Below are positions 54,857 to 64,000 of a stretch of DNA of 64,000 nt, one piece after another. Both the position numbers and the translations under genes were made by a program. This DNA comes from Cephalotrichum gorgonifer. Taxonomy: Eukaryota; Ascomycota; Sordariomycetes; Microascales; Microascaceae. The notes under the pieces were generated by a model. That model did no database searches, was not told the DNA's origin, and saw only the letters and a list, made by a program, of their open reading frames with translations. The stretch lies in the NCBI GenBank assembly GCA_900312665.1, contig ONZQ02000002.1, forward strand, positions 1,209,363-1,273,362, written 5' to 3'. Each line of letters opens with the position of its first letter. Position 1 is the first letter of the stretch.

Positions 54857-57800
54857 CGGTGGAAGAGTGGGAATGAGTGCCAGAACGGGCGTGAGCCTAT
54901 TAACAGCGGTGGCGTTTGTAGCCGCGAGTCAATATCAGATCGGGGCGTCACTGTGTGCTCACGACGGTACCGGCGGATGGAATTATGCAAGTTTCATCCC
55001 ATCGAAGCACGTGAGAACATATGACGGATATGAGCAGGCCGCAAGTTAATAAGTACCTACACCAGCGATATGCACGCTTTCCAAGGTAGGTAGTCTTCGG
55101 CCATTTAGTAGGTAGAGGGCGACGACACACGAGACAGAGCCGGAGAACCACCGCGCTGACTCTGCTTCATGGCGCCACGTACAGGTTTCCCACAAACGCA
55201 CCTCGTGTGTGTTATGGGGGCTGATAAGTCGAACATCTACTCTGCGCATTGAGAGACGATTAGGACGTCGGCCCCCGGCCCCTACCCGAACCCGAGCCAC
55301 CCTTCGGATCTGCCCGTTGGTAATAGCTCGCCCAAATGTCTGTTTTGAGCCAGCGACAGCTTAAGGATCGATCAACTGACCCCGACCTGCACAATGTCAA
55401 GCTTGCACATCTATGCAGAAGGGGTAACCTGTGGGGTAGGTACCCCGCAGGAATGCTTCCCACCCACCCTCTTCCTACGGTAGCTACGTAGTATTAAGTC
55501 AACGTTGTGGGACTGCAGGGTGGCAATTCCAAATTCCACGGTAATGCTACGGAGCGCTCACCGCCACCGCCGAAGGTCGATGGGGATGGACGCGCTCGGG
55601 AGGCGTGATGGCATCCCCAACAAGAGAAATCATCCCATAATATCTACGACGGCAGAGAAGACGCAAAAACCTCGTGACACCCAACGTGAAGCAGGCGGAC
55701 CTCAGACCCTGGTTATGTCTCGCGGGCTAAATCGACGTGAGGGGGACCATCACGGTGTGGTTTGGTTACCCCAAGTGTCGATCAGCTTACACGGTATCCA
55801 CTACTCCGCAGTATCTGGTCCAAAGTGGGACGGCCAACTCCTGTCCCTGCCCATGGCGATACCCAATTGGCCTGTACTCCACGTCCGAATCACCTCGGAG
55901 TGCTCGGGCGCGAATGGTCATACACCATGGTTGGCACCTTTCTCGTATGCGTCACTTACCACAAGTAGTACTCGTACATAACCTGTGCAGACAACCCAAA
56001 TTGGAGTTGGAAAATAATACCAGCCTGGCCAGGGGGTATGAAGTATCAAAAGGTACCCCGGATAAGAATGCACAAGTATGTTTAAGTCGAACCAAGGATT
56101 ATCAAGCAACCAAACCTAACCCTTGTCACCGTCACACTCCCAACTAAATCGGGCCGACAAGGCGCATATCCTCATATGTGAAATCTGACGTCAGGTCTCT
56201 CCCCTCCACTCAGCGTCAGTCGCCAAGACGGGCCAGAGACGAGGGTTGATCGATCAGGGTCGATTTGGTGCTTTTTTCCCCGCCTCTTCCTTCCTCGCCC
56301 CGCCCCTCCTTCATCCTTCACAGTCGTCGCAATGCATTTTGGAGTATTATAATAATAATATCCCACTCCTTGGCAGGTGTCCCTCCGACCACCGGTTTGC
56401 TGAAGCGGCGCCAATGTCCTTCAGTCTACAAAAACCACGATTTGCCATCCACTCCGCCGTTCCATCTTGGGCAAGGTCTACGATGTCGGGAGCCAAAAGA
56501 GGCGAGAATTGATGCAGTCATGAGACCACGGGGTGCTCAGATGGGACGAGAATCGGACTGATTTCATTCAGAGATCCTGGTCCTTCCCCCAGCATGAGGA
56601 TGCAAGGCAGAGCGGAGCGGTCCACAGCCCAAGTATTACACTACTGAGTACATAGTACAAACAACCAGCCCGCTCGCTGTAAAAGGACTGAGATGAAACA
56701 TGACCTTGCCTGCCATTCCACTAGTAACGGCAGCCAGCCATCCTTATGCGGGTTAAGGCTTAAGGTTTCCTACTACGGAGTAATACAAGCACACTAGGAG
56801 TACATCCACCTCTATTTTTCAGAACCCCTGCCCCTGCTCGTACGCCACCAGCATACTTGTTTTTGTCCGATTGTGCATATTTGCTGCTTCGGCGACCCGC
56901 GATTGGCACGACTCGGGCGGGCCGTGTCGCACCACAAGTACCGACACGGGAATACGATGGTGGCGCTGAAGGACTTACGACGGAGGAAAACCATTAATAT
57001 GCCGGTCGGGTTATGGCGGTTCATAATGGCTAGCCTACAAGTAAGTAAGCGAGTCCTTGATTGACTAAATGACGACCGCCGGTGTGCCGAAGACTTGCCC
57101 GCCGTACTTGTAGTGTAGTAATAGCAAGCTTCCTCCCATCGCCCCAATAAGTGGCCAGAGGTCCTTCTTCCAAGTACGAGTACACCAATGCTTTTCCTCC
57201 CCCGCGGCCCGCTGGTCTAGGAAATTACCTCTGCAGCCGACCTACATATGTATCATCAACAAACGGCCCAGAAGCGGGAAAAGACCAGCCAGCAAAAACA
57301 GTACCGTACCCCGAGGCTTATCGTTACCCAAGGTGAGGCGGGATTGAACCCGACAAATACGGCGTGTGGATATTCGTTCCCATTCTTGTACCCATCCTTG
57401 TACTACGATGTCATTCCCCAGTCACGGTCGACGGCCCAGCCATTGTGCATCAAGCAAGCAAGGCCAAACCCCCAGGCACCGTCGTAATCTCGCAGGGAAG
57501 CGTATGGGGGAACCACCAAGCTTCCCTGCATCTGCACACCCTTATTCCAGACCCCAGATCCCGTCCAGTCAAGAGGTGCTACTGAGTAAGGCAGAAAACC
57601 ACCCTCCCCCCAAAACCGGATCTGATCTCCGGCACCAGCCAAGGCACCCTGGTGATCAGCGCTCGGTCTCGACCCAGGCGACATGCATGTAGGAGTACAT
57701 CGCGCTCGTCCGAGTCCCCGCCCGCCCCGTGTAACCCGTGCTTAATATAGGAGCCGTATCGATGATCCCCGACCTCCCCTCCTTACCTCTGTTTACCAGA

Positions 57801-58001
57801 TAAGCCAGAGCTCCCCGCACCTCGTACCTGTCCCCCACTCTTCTCGAACCTCGAGCTCCCTTAAGTTACCTAGAACTTTCTTGACGTAACCATCCGTGAC
57901 TTCATCCTCGAGTTTCTCGTATTAGCATTCACACTCTGGGGTTGAAAGTCGGAGGCACGACATAGCTATCTCCCTGTCGTAATCCAGATTCAGGAGGCGC
58001 A
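54857..58001. other. Long gene-free interval (3.1 kb)
   Basis: Only short, unrecognised frames on both strands. There is no transposase, reverse transcriptase or terminal repeat that I can see. Bases 57140-57900 are C-rich and probably include the promoter and leader of the polyol carrier. No tRNA could be folded from the B-box-like GGGTTCAATCCC on the minus strand near 57345. Confidence 0.4.
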
Positions 58002-60590
58002 ATGTCTGACGGAGACAAGCCCGCCGTCGAGCCGACGAACGCGGCGGACGAAATATCGTGAGTACCCCCATCCTCACCCCATATGGTTCCATGTACCACA
58101 TCACCAAGTTCCCGTAACCATTCAACCCCACAAACGACCGCCGCCAGCTCACCATCCCCAGCGAAACCCCAAAGGACGTTGCCACCACAGCCCACGCTGA
58201 AGAAAAAACCCGACGTGCCTCCAACGCCGCGGCCGACCTTGCTGCCGCCCTCGAGGCCGAGATCCCCAACCCCCTGAAAGGAATCTCGCGTGACGAACTC
58301 CTCGAGAATGTTGCCCGCTTCCAAAAGGACAAGGGCCTTCCGGACGACATCCTCCCCCTTCTCAAGAAGGGCGCCCTCGTGGCCCAGAACCCGGCCGGCT
58401 TTGAGGACCTGGATGACATCACCGAGGAGGAGAAGGAGTTCCTCCGCCAGGAGGTGACGAACAGGTGGAAGCACCCCTGGGCGCTGTACTACACTATCAT
58501 CTTGAACTCGATTGCTGCTGCTATCCAGGGGTGGGATCAGGTGAGCCGCCCATCCTCATGTTCTTCTCGTCCCCACCAGTCTCTATCGAGGGCTAGCTAA
58601 GAGCTTCGCTTTGTGGCTTTCGTTGAATTGGCGAGCTAACACCAGCTAGACGGGCTCCAATGGCGCCAACCTCTCTTTCCCCGTTGCGCTCGGCATCCCC
58701 GATAGCGGCGATGTCTGCATTGGGAACCAGAAGATGTGCGATGACAACAGCTGGATCGTCGGATTTGTCAACGCCATGCCCTACATCACCATCTGGATCT
58801 GGTTGGTCTTCGTTCCCCCTTTCTCCCCACCCTAGCCGCTCACGATCTCAAATTCTAATCCCCGACCCCCCAGCGCCGCTTGGATTTCGGACCCTCTCAA
58901 TGAGCTCTTTGGCCGCCGCGGCGTCATCTTCATCGCCGCGATATTCTCCCTCCTTGCTCCCTTCGGCATGGCCACCTCCCAGACTTGGGGCCAGCTCGTC
59001 GCATCCCGCATGCTTCTCGGCATCGGCATGGGCCTGAAGGAGGTCACAGTACCAGTGTTCTCTGCCGAGAACTCACCCACTCTCATCCGTGGCGGCTTGG
59101 TTATGTCATGGCAGGTGTGGACTGCTTTTGGTGAGCACCTTTCTCCCCACCCGAGCCGTTTTCCTTGATAAATTGTAAGACGGAGACCAGGGCTAACGGG
59201 ACTAGGAATCTGGCTCGGAACCTGTGCCAACCTGGCTGTAGGAAAAACCGGCGAAATCGCCTGGCGCCTCCAGTTCGGTTCGGCCTTCATCCCTGCCGTC
59301 CCCCTTGTCATTGGGACCTACTTCTGCCCGGAGTCCCCCCGCTGGTACATAAAGAAGGGCAGATACACCAAGGCATGGGGTTCCCTCAAGCGCCTACGCA
59401 ACAGCCCGCTCCAGGCCGCGAGGGATCTGTACTACATCGATTGCCTCCTGGAGCAGGAACACCTCCTGGTGCGCGAAGCCGGGCTCAAGGATACGAATAA
59501 CATGTTCACGCGCTTCGTGGAGCTGTTCACCATTCCGCGAGTAAGGAGGGCCACTCAGGCTTCCGGTATTGTCATGATCGCCCAGCAGATGTGCGGCAGT
59601 GAGTGCTTTCTCCCCTTATCCGAACTCTTATATGGATCCCATAGAGTAGGCGGAGACCGGTGTTAACGACGGCACAGTCAACATTATCGCCTTCTACTCC
59701 AGCACGATATTCAAGCAGAGCGGCATCAGCGACTACACTGCCCTCTTCGCCAGCTTCGGCTTCGGTCTCATCAACTTCATCTTCGCGTGGCCGGCTGTCT
59801 GGACTATCGACACCTTTGGTCGCCGGGCCCTTCTCATCTTCACGTTCCCTAACATGTTCTGGACCCTGCTTGGTATGTATTCCCCTCCCCTCCCAGGCCC
59901 GTTCCCCGGGGAACACCCTGCAGGAGAATCATTGTGCCTAACACACCTTCCAGCCGCCGGCCTCTGCTACCTCATCGAGCCAGACGTCGAAAATAGCACG
60001 GCCCGCATCGCGGCCGTCGCGACCTTCGTATACATCTTCGCGGCCTTCTATTCACCCGGTACGTCCCCACCCACCGCGCCCATTATTCCCCCCCCCCCCC
60101 CGTTTTTTTTTTCCCCCAGTCACCCCTATTCCCCCGTCTTTCCCCGCCTGCCTGACTAACAGCCCTCTCAGGTGGCGGCCCCGTCCCCTTCATGTACTCC
60201 GCTGAGGTCTTCCCCCTCTCCCACCGTGAAATCGGCATGTCATGGGCCGTGGCGACAAACAACTTCTGGGCCTCCATCCTCTCACTCACCTTCCCGCGCA
60301 TGCTCATCGCTATGACGTCCACGGGTGCCTTCGGTTTCTACGCGGGACTCAACCTCGTCGCCCTGGCACTCATATTCGCCTTCGTGCCCGAGACGAAGCA
60401 GAAGACGCTCGAGGAGCTGGACTACGTGTTCGCCGTGAGCACCAGGCGGCACGCATCGTTCCAGTTCACTGAGGCGCTGCCCTGGTGGTTCAATAAGTGG
60501 ATCCTGCAGAAGAAGGGCATTCCGAGCCCGGAGTTGTATCGGCATGAGAACCTGGAGCAGGAGCGGGAGAAGAAGGAGGTCAAGGCTTGA
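58002..60590 (+). CDS. MFS sugar/polyol carrier, myo-inositol type
   Basis: Predicted 651-residue proton symporter from eight exons: 58002-58057, 58162-58540, 58650-58801, 58874-59130, 59206-59598, 59678-59872, 59954-60058 and 60172-60590; every junction is in frame. A cytosolic arm of about 115 residues precedes helix 1. Family motifs are AIQGWDQTGSNGANLSFP, DPLNELFGRRG, GIGMGLKEVTVPVFSAENSP, CPESPRWYIKKGR, IDTFGRRALL, GPVPFMYSAEVFPLSHREIG and FVPETKQKTLEELDYVF. The split motif QQMCG-INIIAFYSS is rebuilt by splicing. It fits the fungal polyol/inositol branch of the sugar-porter family, at the plasma membrane. The first intron end was set at CCCCAG so that EIS joins ETPKDV; the nearer CGCCAG would shift the frame. 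Substrate is inferred only at group level. Confidence 0.9.
60088..60112. repeat. C14-G-T10 homopolymer tract in intron 7
   Basis: Fourteen C, one G and ten T in a row form part of the pyrimidine tract of the last intron of the polyol carrier. Length is prone to error or variation; coding sequence is not affected. Confidence 0.85.
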
Positions 60591-61738
60591 GCTGAGGGGA
60601 GGAAGGGACGGAGAACTGGGGTGCGTGGAACTTCGTTCCTGTAGTGAGAAGTGGAGGGGGGATGGTACGGGGGAAGGGCCAGTAATGACACGGCGACGAC
60701 ATTTCTTTCTCTTAATGGCATGATATGCCCACTTTTTGGAAGACACCATTTTATGATACCTTTGACTAAATATACCACTCGTTGATGCAATCTACTAATC
60801 TGCCAGGTGCATGGTGTCTCCTGTAGAACCTAATGTAGAGCAAGGGGATTCGTATCAGCGCCCTCGTGTACAGGATCAGCACATCAACCCACCAATTCAC
60901 GGTGAGACAACGGCAGCAGTGCTCCCTCAGAAGTCACTGCATCGGGAAATACAGGGGAGGGGACTGACAAGAGCACAAGCGGTCGGTTCCTCTTGTATCA
61001 AGATGAATGGCTCCTCGGAAAAACCGACAAGTATAAGTAATCTTACCCTCCCAAACCCCCAGCCCCTCCCTCCTTCAGAACACCCTCACAGCCTCCCTCC
61101 AATACCGTTGCCCCCATGACGTGGCAGTCCAGCCCTCTCTGTCTCAGACATGCAGGGAGCTGAGCGACCGTTTCGACAACTGCACCATCCCGAGGGCTGC
61201 AATCTAAATGATGCAGGACACTGACCCACATGATGCTGTGACGTAGGGATTACAGACTCGAGTGTGAGGTGGTGCCTCGTTTGTTGGTATTGGGCGAGAT
61301 CCGGTTAGTGTAGGTGGGAGATGTGGACGCAGGTGAGGGTGAGGCGATATCCGGACTCCCCCTCCCCCCCCCCGGTCTCCCAGCTCCATCCACCTTGATA
61401 TTCACCAAACAAAACCCACAGCATCAGCTAGCCGCGGCTTACAGGGCTAGAGATGTGCTGTAAGATCTCAGCTAAGATGATACGGGTACATATCCGGTAT
61501 ATTTTCAGGTGGCGGATTGCATTCCATGAGTGCCTAAAACTATGAAAGGGAGAAGGGGGGATATTGCCTGCAATATCCCTAGAAACCCCAGCCCAAGCAA
61601 GGCTTCGAAGTCGTCCCCCTATCCATCTCCCTATCATATCTACTGCCTCCCGTCATAATCATACCTCCCAAACCTCCTCCAAAAAAGCATTAACCCTCTA
61701 AGTCGAAACAAACACCAAGCAGCCCGCCTGCAAACCCA
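60591..61738. other. Convergent intergenic region
   Basis: 1.15 kb between converging genes. C-rich stretches near 61050-61110 and 61360-61385 stand out. No supported gene. Confidence 0.4.
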
Positions 61739-62547
61739 TCATTGGCCCCCCTGCCCTGGCACCCACCCCCCATTCCCATACTCATACCACTCCCACCCAG
61801 GCGGCGCCCCCGTGAAATCCCTCCCCTTTGGCTGCCCCCCGTCGTCCCGGTATGTTCTCGGCCCCTCCTCCTCGGGCGCATATGCCGCCCTCGCCCCGCC
61901 CCCTTGAGGTTCCCGTCTACTTCCAGGACTCCCCTCCAACGTCCGCCTCCTCGCCCTCCCGTCTGGTCTTTGAGTGGGATATTCTCTCGGCCATGGCTGT
62001 GGGGGCGCATCTCTCGATATCGTCCTCGCATGACCTCTCGGCGCTTGTTGTGCTGCTTGGGGGTGATGGGGTGGTGGGGGCGAGAAGTGATCTGGTCGCG
62101 GGATTCCGGCCTCGGGCGCGGAGAGCGGCGTCTGTGGTGAGCCGAGTTGTTGTCTCCGATCCGGATGTTCGGGGCTGGAGATGGGGGAAAGCGGATGGGG
62201 GTTGCCGTTTGCGTAGGCTCTCGTAAAATACATGTACTGATCTTGGCCGGGGGGAGCTCCTTCTGCATCGATGTTAGTAAGTTGATGGTCGTCTCGATTA
62301 TTAGGGGCGTATAATTGGAGTGAGGGGAGAGTCGCATTGCCATGATGACCTTCACATGAGAAACGAAGAGAAGACAGGTTTGAACATGTTCTTGAGACGC
62401 GAACGAAAGACAGACGGATTGGGGGGAGATCGTAATACCTGCGTTGGGAGGCTTCACAAGAACACTCCAGTCGCCCGGCCCCGGGGGCAACCTCACCCCT
62501 CCAGACCGAGCGAGCTGGAGGATGTACTTCGAGTCGTCAAGATCCAT
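61739..62547 (-). CDS. Disordered Pro/Arg-rich protein of unknown function
   Basis: Predicted 210-residue protein from exons 62547-62439 and 62262-61739, with a 176-base intron (TTACTAAC branch point). The ATG at 62547 is used because the longer open frame starts with TTG. The N-terminal part MDLDDSKYILQLARSGGV, then PPGPGDWSVLVKPPNAEGAPPG and QYMYFTRAYANGN, looks conserved-type and ordered. The rest is rich in Pro, Arg, Gly and Ser and predicted disordered. The end GWEWYEYGNGGWVPGQGGQ is aromatic and glycine-rich. An alternative reading of the second exon in another frame stays open too, but only the chosen frame continues the first exon. I do not recognise a family. Confidence 0.55.
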
Positions 62548-63420
62548 TCCAGCGGCGATTGCTGAGCTGGGGTCTCTGGAAACGGCGTTCAATTGGGCGT
62601 GCAGGGGAGAATCTCAAAGGACCACGGATCACCGATGCTTTGCTCTTCTAATTATAACGGCGGCACCATAAGAAAACCAAATGCCCAACGGTGCCCGAGG
62701 GACGTGATAGACTTATATACCCCCCACCCCCCTCCTTCTTTCCTTCCCTCAAGATGCCAAGGTGATGCGGCAACCATCAATCTCGTTCTGTCCCACGTCC
62801 ACCCCTCCTCTCACCCCCCTTCTCGGACCTCTCACCCCCCCGCCCTTCTCGGGCGCCACATTGACTCCCAATCTCCACCTTACCAGCCCCCCTACACCCC
62901 TTCGCCCGCTGCAGAACATATGCCCACGCGTCGCATCTCACACACTCGGGCCCCACAGAACCTATTCGTAGAACAAACGACGCCATGGCTTCCGCCACGC
63001 ATGCAGTTGTGGTGCCACAAAAGCAACCCTACCTCACACAGTTCGGCGCCCGCAACCGCCCCAAGCCCCGGCATCCTTGTTCTACTTTCATTAGTCCCAG
63101 GCGGGCCCCTTGCTCCCCGCTGCGTCCCCGTTGCGCTATTATTACAGGTAACAAGCTATGAACACTTGCGGCCCGGGCTGGAAGGTGCACCCCCTTGCTG
63201 TGCTGGCGTCACACACACGCCGCATGTCCCCGCTCGGCGCACCCTCCCTGATGCTCTTCTGGGCTCGATAATCGCGACAACGTGACCACCTTGATGTATC
63301 TTTCCACCGCGCGCTTGGGGGAATGGGGGCAATGGGGGGGGACGGGGGCAGTGTCGAAGGCCAGGAACGAAGCTCATTTGATGTGATCCTCTCAGTACAG
63401 CCTAGCTTCGTGCTCCCGAA
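62548..63420. other. Gene-free, C-rich interval
   Basis: About 870 bases. A long plus-strand frame (62593-63285) stays open because the DNA is C-rich; its translation is Pro/Ser-biased and shows no domain. It overlaps the likely promoter of the preceding minus-strand gene. Confidence 0.4.
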
Positions 63421-63429
63421 TTTTCCAAA

Positions 63430-64000
63430 GAAGATAGAAAAGCTAAGATGAGACGGAACGGCACTGTCCTAGACAGCGAGAGCGTTGGAGCTGTTTTAGC
63501 GCCCTGCCATTCGAAGGACGGCCTGTTATCGATCGGATCCCGATGTGGAAAAAAAGAAGTAGAACGCTTTAGAAACATTTGTGAGAAGGCGCCAAGCGGT
63601 GGGCGAAGATTGGGGTCTCGAAGCAAACACATGGCGGGCAGCGAAATAAGCAAAGGGCAGACAGTCGCCTACCCCATCGAAGAAGCAAGTCCTCGCTCAC
63701 GAATCACATTGACTTGCTTCTTCCGGTCGGATCGGCAAGGCGCACCCGATAATACAAGCAGGAAACAGGTCCCGTACTTATTTCCACGAAAAGGGGACCT
63801 GCACCCGAGGCAGAGCAGGTGAGACTGCTCTTCCCCCGATTTGCTTTTCCCCTTCGCCAAGGGTAGGATGTCTCTCCGCGAAAAGGTCTAGGCCATGCGT
63901 AGTCGCGGACCAAGTACACTATTAATCCTGTACCAGTTAGCTTTGGATGACGAGACAGACAGTCTTGGGGGAGCAGGGATCTTGGGTTCCAGCAAGAGCT
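63430..64000. other. Tract of distinct texture, origin uncertain
   Basis: From about 63430 to the window end the sequence loses the C-rich bias of its left flank, and several frames on both strands are open (for example 63448-63822 plus and 63704-63919 minus) with basic, low-similarity peptides. It contains a 13-base perfect hairpin. The general look recalls plant organellar spacer DNA, but this is an impression, not a match. Confidence 0.3.
63679..63723. repeat. 13-base perfect inverted repeat (hairpin)
   Basis: GAAGAAGCAAGTC at 63679-63691 is the exact reverse complement of GACTTGCTTCTTC at 63711-63723, with a 19-base loop. Confidence 0.85.

Noticed and set aside
57335..57360. B-box-like GGGTTCAATCCC on the minus strand
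   Set aside because: The stem does not close over five pairs and no A-box lies at the right distance, so no tRNA.
62593..63285. 230-codon plus-strand frame
   Set aside because: Kept open by C-rich DNA; Pro/Ser-biased translation without domain; overlaps the promoter of the gene on the other strand.

Overview
The window is nuclear DNA from a filamentous ascomycete (Pezizomycotina). The evidence is short GT-AG introns (about 47-110 bases) with CTAAC/CTGAC-like branch points, a gene encoding two C2H2 fingers plus a Zn2Cys6 cluster, an AA9 lytic polysaccharide monooxygenase, fungal-type MFS carriers, a fungal 3CxxC zinc protein and a DUF2235 hydrolase. The class cannot be fixed from the sequence alone. 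I support 24 protein genes. Most are multi-exon, and I rebuilt them by joining exons wherever both the splice sites and the protein frame agreed. No tRNA, rRNA, CRISPR array or intact transposon was found. Layout: 1-4.1 kb holds a short-chain dehydrogenase cut by the window edge, a hemerythrin (HHE) protein and an F-box-like protein. 5.3-12.8 kb looks like a sugar-use group: a clan GH-A glycosidase (GH39-like) divergent from a maltose-permease-type MFS carrier, followed by a 1023-residue transcription factor. 13.6-24 kb holds a secreted nucleoside hydrolase, the AA9 enzyme, a secreted SMP-30-like beta-propeller, a nitrilase and a haloacid-dehalogenase-type hydrolase, separated by long gene-poor stretches. 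24.5-31.1 kb holds housekeeping-type genes: a HAM1/BPI-fold protein with a probable GC-AG intron, a hotdog thioesterase whose frame requires a one-base exon, a small four-helix membrane protein and a TXNDC17-like thioredoxin. The most unusual part is 31.5-39.1 kb. An intronless 693-residue NACHT NTPase is fused to a C-terminal formylglycine-generating-enzyme (FGE, C-type-lectin fold) domain. Next to it an intron-rich Dal5-like MFS carrier is divergent from an intronless bacterial-type family 5 extracellular solute-binding protein that has no signal peptide and no ABC partner. The two intronless genes look bacterial in architecture and may be horizontally acquired. The NACHT-FGE protein resembles bacterial NLR-like proteins whose FGE/C-type-lectin ends are ligand-binding and sometimes diversified, so it is the best candidate for an undescribed recognition system. 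40-64 kb holds a protein methyltransferase, a secondary-metabolism-type O-methyltransferase, a DUF2235 hydrolase, a 3CxxC zinc protein with a hexapeptide-repeat arm, a GH36 alpha-galactosidase with an unresolved first exon, a GT25-type glycosyltransferase, a polyol/inositol-type MFS carrier and a disordered proline/arginine-rich protein. The last ~550 bases differ in texture from the rest and may not be ordinary fungal chromosome. The ORF starts supplied for this window include non-ATG codons, so starts here were re-checked in the DNA and moved to ATG.
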